This document shows positions 1 to 10,632 of a stretch of 64,000 nt of DNA, piece by piece. The notes below the pieces were generated by a model, which saw only the letters and a list, made by a program, of their open reading frames with translations, ran no database searches and was not told where the DNA came from. The DNA is from Cryptomeria japonica (lineage: Eukaryota; Streptophyta; Pinopsida; Cupressales; Cupressaceae). Numbering within the stretch: the first letter of the stretch is position 1; every line of letters starts with the position of its first letter. The stretch covers positions 826,456,397-826,520,396 of the forward strand of contig NC_081411.1 in assembly GCF_030272615.1 (NCBI RefSeq), read 5' to 3'. A program made the translations under genes and the position numbers.

Positions 1-1171
1 CAATAAAGGATAAAAATGGCTTAAAGCCAATTATGAGGTGGCCTCTTAGTTTGTGGTTGTCATGCTTGATCATGGGGAAGCTAAAGATTGTGAAGAAGGT
101 GGCCAAGATCCTCATTAAACCCAAATGGCATGTGGGTCTGAAATAAGTTCTATAGTGCATTGTGGTGGGGCCAGGTTTTCAAAGTAGTCAAGGGGTTTTT
201 CCGATTATGTACCCTAGCTGTAATGGACCTTGGGTGTCATTTTTGATTGAATTCGTGGGGAAAATATAGTTGAGTAACATCACCATGCTCATTGGGAGTT
301 GGAATTTCTCAAATCCATTATTGGGGTTTCCAAAGTGAATATTGTCAACTAGTCCTTTGCCATTGATCTAAGCTCAGAGACTCACTAGGAGGAGGATGTC
401 AAAGTATTCATGTGTTTAGAGTAAGAGTTATTAGATACATCTATGTTATATTAGGTTTATATTAAATATGGAAGGTTGTAAACAAACTTATAATAGTCAA
501 GATGAATGTATAATTGTTCTAGCCCTCTACACGAGCAACCATTTTTCTATCTATTTTCAAAATCTTTTTAAGTGGTCCAGCGCCCTTAATCTTACCTATA
601 GATAAAAAATAAAAATATTTATAGTATAAGACTAATATACAACTACTCGTATATTTATTTAATCTAAGTAAAACAATTAGTAAACATTTCTATTTATAAA
701 TATTTTTTTCAAAGCATTTGTTAGCAAGAATAGAAATAATGGACACATTCACCACTTTGTGGTTTTCACTCTCTAGTTTCTATTTTCATGACTAAATTTT
801 TTGAAACATGTAAATACTTTGTAAATGACTTTATACTCATTCAATCAAAGAGAAAGTCAGTGATTAAATTTTTATAAAACCCAGTTTAATTTCCAATATA
901 GAAAAATATAAAACATGAAGACAAGTGAATCAATCAAACAAATTAAAAAAATTTAAACAATCAATACATTATAGTCAATAATTGACATGAAAACAAGTAA
1001 ATAAATCAAACAAATTTAAAAAAGCATAAACAACCAATACATTATAATCAACTAATTATTTGAAATTAGATTTTTCATATAAACAAAAAAAAAAGTTTTG
1101 ACTCCTAAAAATCAACCACATCAATCATTCAATAATTCAATATATTATTGAAAGCTAAGTAAACCACATAC
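1..1171 (-). other. P450 intron 1 (partial) / unassigned sequence
   Basis: This stretch lies directly downstream of the splice donor that ends the P450 exon at 1172. It should be the first intron of that gene, continuing off the left edge. It is AT-rich. I find no PERF or heme-binding (FxxGxRxC) segment on the minus strand, so the remaining exon or exons are not here. The first 480 bases are less AT-rich and could be an old transposon remnant, but I see no assignable domain in them. Confidence 0.5.
914..1057. repeat. 72-bp tandem duplication
   Basis: Two adjacent copies start CATGAAGACAAGT at 914 and CATGAAAACAAGT at 986. Both run through a shared CAATACATTATA segment, with scattered mismatches. 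The pair lies inside the presumed P450 intron and looks like a local slippage duplication with no coding content. Confidence 0.75.
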
Positions 1172-2153
1172 CTTTAAGAATTCTTTGGTGGACATGGGGG
1201 TTGAGTGCCAAAGTTCTCACTAGATGTGTTAAAAGGATAGCTGTGGTATCATGCCCAGCAATCATAAGCACAATCATGTTATCAATGATCTCCTCCTCAG
1301 TCAAGGTTTTGCCATTCTCATCTCGCATAGTCAGCAGCCACGTCATCAAATCCTGGCGAGGCGATGCGCCACGTTGGGCCACATCCCTTCTCTTTTCTTC
1401 CAGCAAGGACTTCAACGTGGCACAAATATTAGCCCGCGCCTTTAAGCACGTGCGAAAGCTCGTCCCGGGCACATCAATGGGCAGAGCCCAAAGTCCCTTT
1501 ACAGCTTTTGCAAATTCCTGGCCCAGAATCTCCGTCTCTTGACGGTCCGTCAAACCGAAGAGCAAATCAGCGGCCACTTGGAAAGTGAGACTCTTCATCA
1601 ACGGCCACACATTGACGCTCTCTTTTCCTTCCCAGCACTCTGCAAAATGCCGTCTAATGACAGAATCCATTTTCGCAGCGAATTTTTGGAGGGCCTCGGG
1701 CTTAAGGAAGGACATAATGGCGGATCTGATACGCTTGTGCTCTTCCACCGGGAGTTCCAGTAAACTGGTGCGACCGAAGATCTTTGTGACCGACCGAGTC
1801 GAGTGCTTTGTGAATATGTTGCTGTAGTCGTTCATGAAAAGGAAGCGGTTTCCGGCTTGGCCGGTGAGGACGACTGTAGGGCACCCCATTAAAGATGTTT
1901 TGAACACAGGGCCGTATTTTTTAACCTTTTTCTCTATCCATTCTTTACCTTTGTTTGCCTTGCGAGCTTTCAGGTATCCAATCGTTTCACCGATGACAGG
2001 AAACCCTAATTTTCCAGGGGGAACATTTTTTCCTTTTCGGGGGTTCACTGATCTGGCTATGATGAGCAGGGAGGAAAGTATGATGAGAAACAGAGTGGAA
2101 TACAGGAGCTCAGGGGTTAACAGAGCCATGATATCCTCCATGATATCCGCCAT
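1172..2153 (-). CDS. Cytochrome P450, CYP85 clan (CYP716/725/728-like), exon 1
   Basis: This is an open first exon of about 327 codons on the minus strand. It starts at the first of three closely spaced in-frame ATGs (M1, M5, M9). In order it shows a hydrophobic N-terminal membrane anchor (about residues 10-33), the proline hinge PPGKLGFPVIGET (about 45-57), a PTVVLTG.AGN segment, and the I-helix oxygen-binding motif AGHDTT (about 299-304). The exon ends after HQRILK at a donor reading AAAG/GTATGT (intron begins at 1171), splitting the next codon in phase 1. ExxR, PERF and heme-Cys motifs must be in later exons outside the window. Family members are ER-anchored monooxygenases of triterpenoid, diterpenoid (taxane) or hormone metabolism; the substrate cannot be told. 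No stop or frameshift is seen, so this is probably a live gene, shown partially. Clan confidence is high; family assignment is moderate. Confidence 0.88.
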
Positions 2154-2249
2154 GATAATAAGCTTAAGAATGTAAGAAATTATAAAACTACTATCAATTT
2201 GCTTGTAATTGTAAATCTAAGGGTTTGTAAACGTAAAAATGTAAGGGAG

Positions 2250-2257
2250 TATAAATA
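2250..2257 (-). promoter_or_regulatory. Putative TATA box of the P450 gene
   Basis: The minus strand reads TATTTATA about 97 nt upstream of the P450 start codon. That spacing would leave a 5' UTR of roughly 65-70 nt. Position and sequence fit a plant TATA box; there is no direct evidence of a start site. Confidence 0.45.
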
Positions 2258-2280
2258 CCAGTGCCCTGAAAAAGGTGTCG

Positions 2281-2412
2281 ATTTTCTTGTAATTGTAATT
2301 ATGCCCTGAAACAACTAACCTCATTGTGATTACCGCAAGAGAATAGATTTTCTCGTAATCGTCATTACGCCCTGAAACAATTAACCTCATTGTGATTATC
2401 GTGAGAAAAAGA
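2281..2412. repeat. 66-bp tandem duplication in the P450 upstream region
   Basis: Two copies with a period of 66 bp begin ATTTTCTTGTAAT at 2281 and ATTTTCTCGTAAT at 2347. Each contains CCCTGAAACAA.TAACCTCATTGTGATTA. A third partial copy of the TTGCTTGTAATTGTAA start lies near 2196. The copies sit immediately upstream of the putative TATA box, so they could duplicate promoter elements. The minus-strand reading frame through them is a by-product of the repeat. Confidence 0.7.
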
Positions 2413-2639
2413 TCGGACAGGGCCGGCACATTGCAATGTTCGCCGACATGACGTGCCAGCTCTGATTGGGTTTTGATGTTTGCCGATTGCATTGTGACGA
2501 TCGTGAGAGACAAATTTCAGATTTTTTTAACCAAATATGCGCCGAGAGACCCTCGCAGAAGAGGACGTGAGTGACAGACAAAATTTTAACTCATTATTTG
2601 ATTCTATCGATGTCCATTTTGGGGATTTCATTCTCTGGT

Positions 2640-3931
2640 GTTCTGTAATCTAGTCGAGGAAAAATGGTTGTTTGTTTATGCGTCTCTTTCTTTTTTTAAT
2701 CTTTTAAAACAAAAATTAATATTGTAAAAAAATTATTAATTTTTTAAATAAAATATTTCAAATCATACTCGATATATATAATTTCAAATTTCAAATTTGT
2801 AGACATTTACAATGACATCTTTTGGAATTAGTCAATTATTTTTTCTATAATTGTTTGAATATAACCTTAATTATTCAATTGGTTATATTATTTTCATTCT
2901 CTTTTTAATCAAATTATTAGAGTAGGCATCTATAATTGATGCCTTGTGATTAGATGCCTATTTCTTAAATAATTGATTGAATATGAACCTAATTATTCAA
3001 TTAATTATCTAGATTTTATCCCTTTATTAATTAAACAATTAGAGTAGACATCGACAATTGACGTTTTGTTTTGAGCTATCATTTCTTCTATAATTGATTG
3101 AATATAACCCAAATTATTGAATCAATAAAACCATTATGCATCACTATTCTCTTGTACATATTTATAGCCTAAACCATTTAATTAGTTCTCTCCTATGGTC
3201 CACCTTAGGTAAAAAAATTTAATTATTTATTTACCTAAGTCTACACCCTCACCTCAAAAATTAAATAAATATTGTATTTATTAATTATTTATTCTTTGTT
3301 GTTTTGTAATCTTGTCCAGACAAAATGGTTGTTTGTTTAAACGTCTTTCCTTTTTTAACCTTTTAAAACAAAAAATAATATTGTAAAAAATTTATTAAAT
3401 TATTAAATCAAATATTTCAAATCATAACTAGATACATATAATGTACATTTCCAATGACATCTTGGCATTAGTCAATTATTTATTCTATAATTGTTTGAAT
3501 ATGACCTTAGTTATGCAATTGATTATATAATTTGTATTCTTTATTAATCAAATAATTAAAGTAGGCATCTATAATTGATGTCTTGTGATTAGATGACTAT
3601 TTCTTCTATAACTGATTGAATATGACCCTAATATTTAATTAATTATGTAAATTTTATCTTTTTATTAATTAAACAATTAGACCAGACATTGATAATTGGC
3701 GTCTTGTTTTTAGCTGACTATTTCTTCTATAACTGATTGAATATAACCCAAATTATTCAATCAATAAAACCATTATGCATCACTATTCACCTACACATAT
3801 TTATAGCCTAAACCATTTAATTAGTTCCCTCCTATAGTCCACCTTAGGTAACGAGATTTAATTATTTATTTACCTAAGTCTGCATCCTCACCTCAAAAAT
3901 TAGATAAATATTTTATTTATTAATTATTTAG
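2640..3931. repeat. 661-bp tandem duplication
   Basis: Copy A (2640-3300) and copy B (3301 to about 3931) align from GTTCTGTAATC / GTTTTGTAATC to the shared end ATTTATTAATTATTTA, with scattered substitutions and small indels. Each copy contains internal sub-repeats of about 115-120 bp built around TCTATAATTGATTGAATAT. It is AT-rich and non-coding. It is probably an old duplication of an unidentified repeat. Confidence 0.8.
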
Positions 3932-4322
3932 TTTCTACATTTTTCATTAAGTGGGTCAAAATCTATTAACACCTTAATCCACCACTTGAACAACCAAATC
4001 TCTTCAAATCTTCCACATTGTCCAAGTTGTACAAAGGCATGGGCCTTATACATATGACATGGCATTGCTACCATGTCACATGGGTTAAAGGACTTGCCCA
4101 TCCATCAACAATACTCAAAAGTACCTCTTTCATCTTGTCCATCTAATCTTCCCAAGGAGAATCTCCATCCTTGATTTTCTCCTCAATCCCTCTCCCTCCA
4201 TTTCCTCCACCAAATGATGGCATTTCCCCCCCTCTCATTCTCTCATGGTTATTATGAGTCATTAATCTCAGTTTTTCATCTCATTCATCCATCAGCCTCT
4301 CTAAAAATCTATAATTTGGAGA
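3932..4322. other. Spacer before E1
   Basis: AT-rich, non-coding sequence between the 661-bp duplication and element E1. No gene or recognisable repeat end is seen. The final CCACA (4323-4327) is the left target-site duplication of E1. Confidence 0.5.
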
Positions 4323-4327
4323 CCACA

Positions 4328-5953
4328 TGGTGCATGGCACCTAGCACTCCAAAAATGAAATCTTTGTTTTCTTTTAAGTTTATGTGTTAATTTGTGATGT
4401 AATAATAGAACAACCATTGAGGACTCAGTAGAGCCATGGTTGAGTTGTCCAAATTTTGGTTTGAGTCAATTGTGCTCAGGATGCTGTTAGCCTGAGAAGT
4501 GAGATGCTTAGGTAGTTCATAGGCAAAATACTCCATATGAATGTATTCATGTATTAGGAGTCAATTGAGTTGTGTTTAGGTCTTCTAGGGTGTTTGAGGA
4601 CCTTCAAGAGTCTTAGGATGCAATAGAATGCAAAATTGCATCCTAGAGCAAAAAGTTGTCAAAAGTTGTTGAGCAACATTTTGCAATATCTTGCAAAAGG
4701 TGCATTTTTGGTTATAGGCATTAGGAAGTTGGTGGAACCAACTGAAACAAGTGGATATAAGCCAAATTTCACTTCATTGTATGAGTTGGAGGATTGGAAA
4801 TGCAAGAGTAAGTTTTTGGTTTGTGAAGCAACCTTGTTTCCAACAGTTGTTGACAGTTTTGTCTTGTTTTCCTTGTTTGTATGGTCTAGTACAGACTAGA
4901 TGGTGTAAAATCATTGCCATATTTGAAGGTTCATTGTATTTTCTTTCATTAAGGTTGATTTGTAGGTTTGATTGTTGCAGGTTGTAAAGATTTCTTCCAT
5001 TCTTTACAACTAGGAGCGAAACCCTCGCAAGTAGGGTTTAAGAGCAAGAAATGGCTTTAACCTAGGCATTCTTTAATGACACCTATTGAAAAACCTAAGA
5101 CTTCTAGGTTAGGGTCTGTACATAGCTTAGGAATAGGGTGTGTGGTGTTTCAGGTCTAGGAGGAGGAGAAGCAATGAAGCCCTAGGCTAACCGTTGGGAG
5201 TAGGTGAGTTAGGACAATAAGAAAAGTGTGATTTGTGAGCACATGAAGATTAGTGCAGGTCCAAGTGGCATATGAATGAAAATCCCTCTGAGTTCCCTTG
5301 AAGGATCCCAAATTTTTTTGAGTGGGAGATTTTACTGGTGAATATTTTTAGACCCATCTTGCCAAGTCACCAGCTAGGCCTAAAACCCTTCAAAATAGTG
5401 CAGCATTGGAAACCCCACTTATATAAATAACCTAGATGCACTTTTCCAGTATTGTCTGTAACTTCCAAAAGGGTACTCAAATCCATGATTTATTTCTAGG
5501 CTTGTTTGGGGTTTTTACAAATTAAACCCCTAAAACTGCCTAGGGAGGGCTAATGCAATTAGGCCTATTTAGGTGCTGGTAGATACCTAGAAGAGTTAGT
5601 TAGCAAAGGTGATGGATTTGGTGAACCTTAATCCTCAAAACACATTGAAGATACCTTGTCGATTCATTAGGAAACCATAGGAAGTGTTTGTGTGTTAAGA
5701 TCCTTGCAGGAGTGGTTGGAGCCTAGGAGAGGACTGTGTGAGTAACTGAGGTGGCAACCTCAAGTGGTGGAGTTGATTGTCCAGAAACCATTGGCTATAT
5801 CTAGGAGGAAAGTCAAGAAGGTTTAGACCTTGGAGGTTTCATTATCATAACACCTCCCAAGTGCCATAGGAAGGACTTGAGTAGTTGTAGGGTTGAGTAG
5901 GACAAGTCACTCAAGAAGGCGTATCAAACAAGGCTCCAAGACTCTCTGCATCA
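4328..5953 (+). repeat. E1 5' LTR
   Basis: Begins TGGTGCATGG and ends CTCTGCATCA. It matches 10633-12259 throughout with scattered differences. A strong TATA box (TATATAAATA, 5420-5429) is intact in this copy only. The open frame at 4636-4899 lies inside the LTR and is not a gene. Confidence 0.95.
5420..5429 (+). promoter_or_regulatory. E1 LTR TATA box
   Basis: TATATAAATA lies within the 5' LTR, about 530 bp before the LTR end. The matching place in the 3' LTR (near 11725) reads TTGTACGGATAA, so the box is destroyed there. It is the likely core promoter of the element RNA. Confidence 0.5.
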
Positions 5954-5956
5954 GAA

Positions 5957-5969
5957 TGGTATCAAAGCC
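5957..5969 (+). other. E1 primer binding site (tRNA-iMet type)
   Basis: TGGTATCAAAGCC begins three bases after the 5' LTR. It closely matches the TGGTATCAGAGC sequence complementary to the 3' end of plant initiator Met tRNA, the usual primer of plant chromoviruses. Confidence 0.9.
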
Positions 5970-6062
5970 ATTCTTTGAAATATTTGGTGTATGTCAAATT
6001 GTGAAGAATCAGAAGCAAGTTCAATGCCTCCAAAGGCAATGACTCTAGAAGCCATCCAGTAG

Positions 6063-7060
6063 ATGGTGGCAGAGATGATAGAAGGATTGGAGGATGCAGA
6101 AGGAAGTAGAGGAACTAGAGAGGTAAAGAAGGAGAAGGGGAAGGTTAAGATAGAATGGGGTGATGAGACTAATGAAGAAGTGGAAGATGGAGAGGAACCA
6201 ACAACAGTAGCTATGCCTCAAGACCAAAAGTTATTCCTAGATGTAGTCAAATCCATTTCTAAAGACAACTTGGATGGATTATCCACATATGGAGAAAACC
6301 TCAATGGAGAAGAGTTGCTAGATTGGGTAGAAGCTCTCAATAATCACTTTGATTACAAAGAGGTAGCAGAAGAGAAATGAGTAAATGTGGCCAAATCAAG
6401 AATGAGAGGATCAACATTGGTTTGGTGGAATATGATGCAAGAAGAAAGGATACAAGAAGGAAAAAAGAAGATAACTTCATGGGAGTGTATGAAGATCAAA
6501 CGTATGGCACAATTCCTTCCAGGAGATTATGAAGTTCAAATTCATAAGAGATTGCAAAATCTGAAACAAAGGGAGTTAGATGTCAATGCATACACTGAAG
6601 AGTTCCATAAACTCACTTTGAGGGCTAGGAAGCATGAGAATGATAAGTTGGCCAGGTACCTGAATGGCCTTAGACAAAATATACAAGATGAGATAGGTAT
6701 CCTCACACCAGACACTATCCATAAGTATTTTCAGTTGGCCCTAAGGGCATAATAGAAGATCAAAAGGAGGAGTGAATAAAATTAGAAACATAGGGTAGGT
6801 AAGAATTTTAGAAGTAGAGGAAACTTTGGTAGAGGGAAGCAATCACCAAGAAGTGAAGAGCAACAAGGCTAAGAAGGCAGTGGAGACTCTCCGAGAGGAG
6901 AATTTAGAAGATCCTATAGAGGAAGGAGCAATTTTAGGGGCAGGTTTGGAAACTCAAGAAGAGGAAATACAGTCTTCACCGGTAGGTGTTATCATTATAA
7001 TCAAGTTGGGCATACCATGAGTAAGTGCCCGGGGAAAGCCTCAAGCTCCACAAGCTCATA
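6063..7060 (+). pseudogene. E1 gag (capsid-nucleocapsid), broken
   Basis: Frames at 6063-6380, 6387-6752 and 6826-7060 together give a Ty3 gag. It has an acidic N-terminus, a retrotransposon capsid domain (LLDWVEALNNHF, then STLVWWNMMQ, then AQFLPGDYE and LKQRELDVNAYTEEF), an arginine/glycine-rich stretch and a zinc-knuckle remnant CYHYNQVGHTMSKC near 6987-7028. The second cysteine of the knuckle has become Tyr. A TGA at 6378 and further stops and frame changes between 6750 and 6990 interrupt it. The translated product would package element RNA. Confidence 0.85.
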
Positions 7061-7229
7061 CATGAGGGAAAGAATAACTCAATTATTGCAAGAGGAGGAC
7101 ACTCAGAGTGTAACTTCTTCAATCAGCAAGGCAGGGCTAGTGACAGATGGAGAAAACTTGATGATGAGGAGAACAATGCTCAAGATACCCCAAGCTCAAG
7201 AGCCACCACAAAGGAAAAGCTTGTTTAGG

Positions 7230-7510
7230 ACCACTTGTAGGTCACATGGGAAGATTTTCAAAGTGATTGTAGATTTAGGTTCCACTGAGAATATTGTCTC
7301 ATTTAAAATGGTGGACAAACTCAAACTGAAAAGATTGCCTCAACTCACTCCCTACAAGGTATCATGGCTCAATCAAGGTCAACATGTATTGGTTGATGAA
7401 CAAGCATGGGTGGATTTTGAAATTGGTGAGTACAAGGACAAATTATTAGGTGACATATTGCCTATGGATGCTTGTCATTTGCTGTTGGGTTGTCCATGGA
7501 AATATGATGT
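7230..7510 (+). pseudogene. E1 aspartic protease domain
   Basis: Lies in the frame 7017-8060. The catalytic region reads VDLGSTENIV (about 7269), where the usual residue pair around the aspartate is changed (D-L-G rather than D-S/T-G). It is followed by the flap region and the C-terminal LLLGCPWKYD segment. The protease would process the Gag-Pol polyprotein. The D-L-G motif may make it inactive, or may be a late mutation. Confidence 0.75.
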
Positions 7511-7839
7511 GAGAGATACTCATGATGGGGAGAAGAACAACTATCTTATCACCAAGAATGGGAAGATGTATCTAATGGATCCACTACCTGAACCAAAGGA
7601 GGAAAATAAAATAGGCTCACGTGTGATGCTGATGAGAGGAGAAGAGTTTCTCAAAGTGTTGAAACAAGAAGGACATCAAGGCCACGCTATACTGTTGAAA
7701 CCTAGAGAAGAAGCTAAGGCAGATCCAACGAGTGAAGTGCTTCAAGAGGTGCAAGGTCTACTAAAAAAATATGAAAAAGTGATAGGGGGTGACATACTTG
7801 ATTCTTTGCCTCCAATGAGAGATGTAAATCATCAAATAG

Positions 7840-8486
7840 ACTTAATACCAGGGGCCAATCTGCCAAACAAAGTTGCTTACAAAATGACACCTAGTCAAAA
7901 TGAGGAGATCACCAAACAAGTGCAAGAACTCTTAGACAAAGGGTTTATCAAGAAGGGTTTGATTCCATGTGCTATTCCTACTATGTTGGTGCCTAAAAAG
8001 AGAGGCAAATGGAGAATGTGCATGGACTCTAGAGAAATCAACAAGATTTCTATAAGGTAGCGATTTCCAATGCCAAGGATTGAAGACCTATTAGACAATC
8101 TAGGAGGTGCAAGATACTTCAGAAAGGTGGACTTAATGTCTGGTTACCATCATATTAGAATCAGACCTGGAGATGAATGGAAGATAGCCTTTATAACCAA
8201 TGTAGGCCTATATGAGTGGTTGGTGATGCCATTTGGCCTCACCAATGCACCTAGTACCTTCCAAAGGCTCATGAATGAAGTCTTAGTTGAGTTTATTGGT
8301 AGATTTGTAATTGTATATCTTGATGACATTTTGATCTACATCAGGTTTAGGGAGGACCACCTCAAGCATTTGGACATGGTTTTGAAGAATTTGAAGGAGG
8401 CTCAACTCAAGATTAACCTTGAAAAATGTGAGTTTTTGAAAACAAAGCTTGTATACCTTGGTTTTGTTATTTCTCATGGATGTTAA
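7840..8486 (+). pseudogene. E1 reverse transcriptase
   Basis: RT blocks are in order: LDKGFIKKG, IPTMLVPKKRGKWRMCMDSR, then an in-frame TAG (about 8058) just before [11 protein letters not shown], then [33 protein letters not shown], catalytic YLDDILIY (about 8317-8340) and [14 protein letters not shown]. All catalytic aspartates are present. The frame is broken at 8058-8070 and again near 8483. It copies element RNA to cDNA in virus-like particles. Confidence 0.9.
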
Positions 8487-9110
8487 AAATAGATCCAAGT
8501 AAGGTAGAAGCGATACTTAATTGGCCTATCCCTAGGTGCATAAGTGAAGTTAGAAGCTTTCATGGAATGACATCTTTTTATAGGAAATTTGTGAGAAACT
8601 TTAGCCATGTTTGTGCTCCTATTCTCAATACTATTAAAGGAGGGATTAAATGTCACTTTAAGTGGACAAAGGAAGCCAATAAGGGGTTTGAAATGTTGAA
8701 AACCAAGATAGCAGAGTTGCCAACCCTTAGATTCCCTGATTTCAATCAGTTGTTTATAGTAGAATGTGGTGCAAGCCAAAGGGCAATAGGGGCAATTTTA
8801 AGCCAAGAGGGACATTCTATATCTTTCTTCTAAGAAAATTTAAATGAAGCTAAGAAAAGGTACTCCACATATGACTTGGAGTTGTATGCAATGGTTCAAG
8901 CATTGAAAAAATAGCGTCACTACCTGCTGCCCAAAGAATTTGTAGTCTTCACTAACAACCATGCCCTTAGTTTTCTTAATGGGCAAGAAAAGTTGAACCA
9001 AAGGCACCTAAAGTGGGTTGAGTACCTACAATCTTATACATTCACTATCAAACACAAGAAAGGGAAAACCAACAAAGTTGTTGATGCACTAAATAGGAGA
9101 ATCGTGACCA
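8480..9110 (+). pseudogene. E1 RNase H
   Basis: Starts with the RT connection (INWP-type block NWPIPRCISEVRSF, then GMTSFYRKFVRNFS) and continues into RNase H: FIVECGASQRAIGAILSQ, STYDLELYAMVQAL, FTNNHALSFLNGQ and a KGKTNKVVDALNRR end. The first catalytic Asp of the usual DAS motif reads ECGAS. Stops at about 8832 and 8912 break the frame. Confidence 0.8.
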
Positions 9111-9249
9111 TGCAGGAGATTCAATTGCAAAGTGTTTGTTTGATTGAGTTAAAAGACCTCTACAAGGATGATAAGGATTTTGTAGAGATATATAATGTTT
9201 GTACTGATTTTTGTAACACCTCACATGTCTCTTATTCAAAATACATGAT

Positions 9250-10200
9250 ACAAGAGGGTTTTTTGTTCAAAGGTCATCTTCTTTGTATACCTCAATATTA
9301 TATGAGGCAAAATATTATTCAAGAGAAGCATCAAGGAGGTCTAGGAGGTCATTTTGGCATTGATAAGACTTTGGAGCAGGTTGGTAGGTTTTATTATTGG
9401 CCCAAGTTGCAGTCAGAAGTGAGAAGGTTTGTAGATAAATTTACCATCTGCCAAAGAGAAAAAGGAACCTCAATTAATGCAGGTCTATATCAACCCTTGG
9501 TCATGCCTCAGAGGCCTTGGGAATGTTTGAGCATGGATTTTGTGTTAGGCTTTCCTAGGACACCAAGAGGTTTTGATAGTATGTATCTGGTGGTAGATAG
9601 GTTCAAAAAAATGACACATTTCATACCTTGCAAGAGTACCAATGATGCCACCTATATTTCAGGCCTCTTCTTCAAGGAGATAGTCAAAATTCATGGTCTT
9701 TCAATCAATATTGTTAGTGATAGAGATGTGAAGTTTTTGAGCCACTTTTGGAGGACACTTTGGAGGAAGTTGGGTACCAAGTTATCTTTCTCATTTGCCT
9801 ATCATCCTCAATCAGATGGTCAAATAGAGGTAGTCAACCGGTATTGGGTAACTTTCTAAGATGTCTTACCAAACGACATGGGCAGAATTCGGATCTAGTA
9901 CTTGGACAGGCAAAATATGCATATAATGACTCAGTGAACCATAGCACAGGTAAAAGTCCTTTTGAGATAGTGTATGGATTCCATCTTAGGGGCATATTAG
10001 AGCTCAAAGGTCTCAGTTCAATGGTAACCAAGAGTGCACAAGGGGAGAACTTTGCAGAAGGTATTAAAGAGGTGCATGATAAGGTAAGGTAGTCGTTACA
10101 ACAAAAATCTGAGATGTATAAAGTTCAAGTTTATAAAAAAAGGAGGAAGGTACACTTTCAAGTAGGAGACTTAGTGCTGGAATAACTTAGGAAGGAGAGG
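9250..10200 (+). pseudogene. E1 integrase
   Basis: The zinc-binding part shows H and H in EKHQGGLGGHFGIDKT and the later FTICQREK. One cysteine of the usual CxxC pair is replaced by Phe. The catalytic core keeps all three acidic residues: MDFVLGFP, SDRDVKF and the Glu in SDGQIEVVNR. A frame change near 9840 moves the reading to 9748-10092, which ends in a TAG. The C-terminal module continues as HFQVGDLVL near 10156. It inserted element cDNA into chromatin. Confidence 0.88.
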
Positions 10201-10218
10201 CTTCCAAAAGGGCAGCCT

Positions 10219-10611
10219 ATGAAGCTCATGATGAAGAAAATTGAACCTCTCAAGGTGGTGCACAAGTATGGGCAGAATGCCTATGAGATTGAACTTCCTC
10301 CTACCTTGGGGATATATCCTATTTTTAATGTATGTGATCTCTATCCATATAAGGGAGACACACCAACAAATCAGATAGACATGCCATCACCAGTTCATGA
10401 AGATTAGGTAAAGGATTTGCCACCTAGTCAACCAATTGAGTTAGAGAGTATCTTGGACACCAAGATAGTAAAAAAGACAAGGAAAGGAGTCTACATGCAC
10501 TATCTTGTCAAGTGGAAAGGGTTACCTGATTCAGATGCCATGTGGATGTCAAAGATAGATATACTTCAGCATGGAATGGAGATTTCAGACCTTATAACTC
10601 AAGGGACTTGA
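10219..10611 (+). pseudogene. E1 integrase C-terminus with chromodomain
   Basis: The GPF/Y-like tail (PTLGIYPIFNVCDLYPY) is followed, after an in-frame TAG at about 10405, by a chromodomain: LESILDTKIVKK, YLVKWKGLPDSDAMW, ILQHGMEI (about 10440-10590). Chromodomains at this position bind modified histones and target chromovirus integration. This identifies the clade. Confidence 0.88.
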
Positions 10612-10618
10612 GTTCTTT

Positions 10619-10632
10619 GACCCAGGGGAGTA
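10619..10632 (+). other. E1 polypurine tract
   Basis: The purine-rich stretch CCAGGGGAGTA ends directly against the 3' LTR start TGGTGCA. It is the expected plus-strand primer site. Confidence 0.75.

Noticed and set aside
1201-2175. Several plus-strand open frames of 60-113 codons
   Set aside because: They overlap the P450 exon antisense and carry no domain text; they are shadows of the minus-strand coding sequence.
2217-2581. Minus-strand frames upstream of the P450 with repeated VITMRLVVSG-like text
   Set aside because: The repetition comes from the 66-bp tandem duplication, and the frames end at the putative TATA region.
4636-4987. Open frame with a near-copy at 10941-11258
   Set aside because: Both lie at the same place in the two E1 LTRs, so the similarity is LTR identity and not a gene family.
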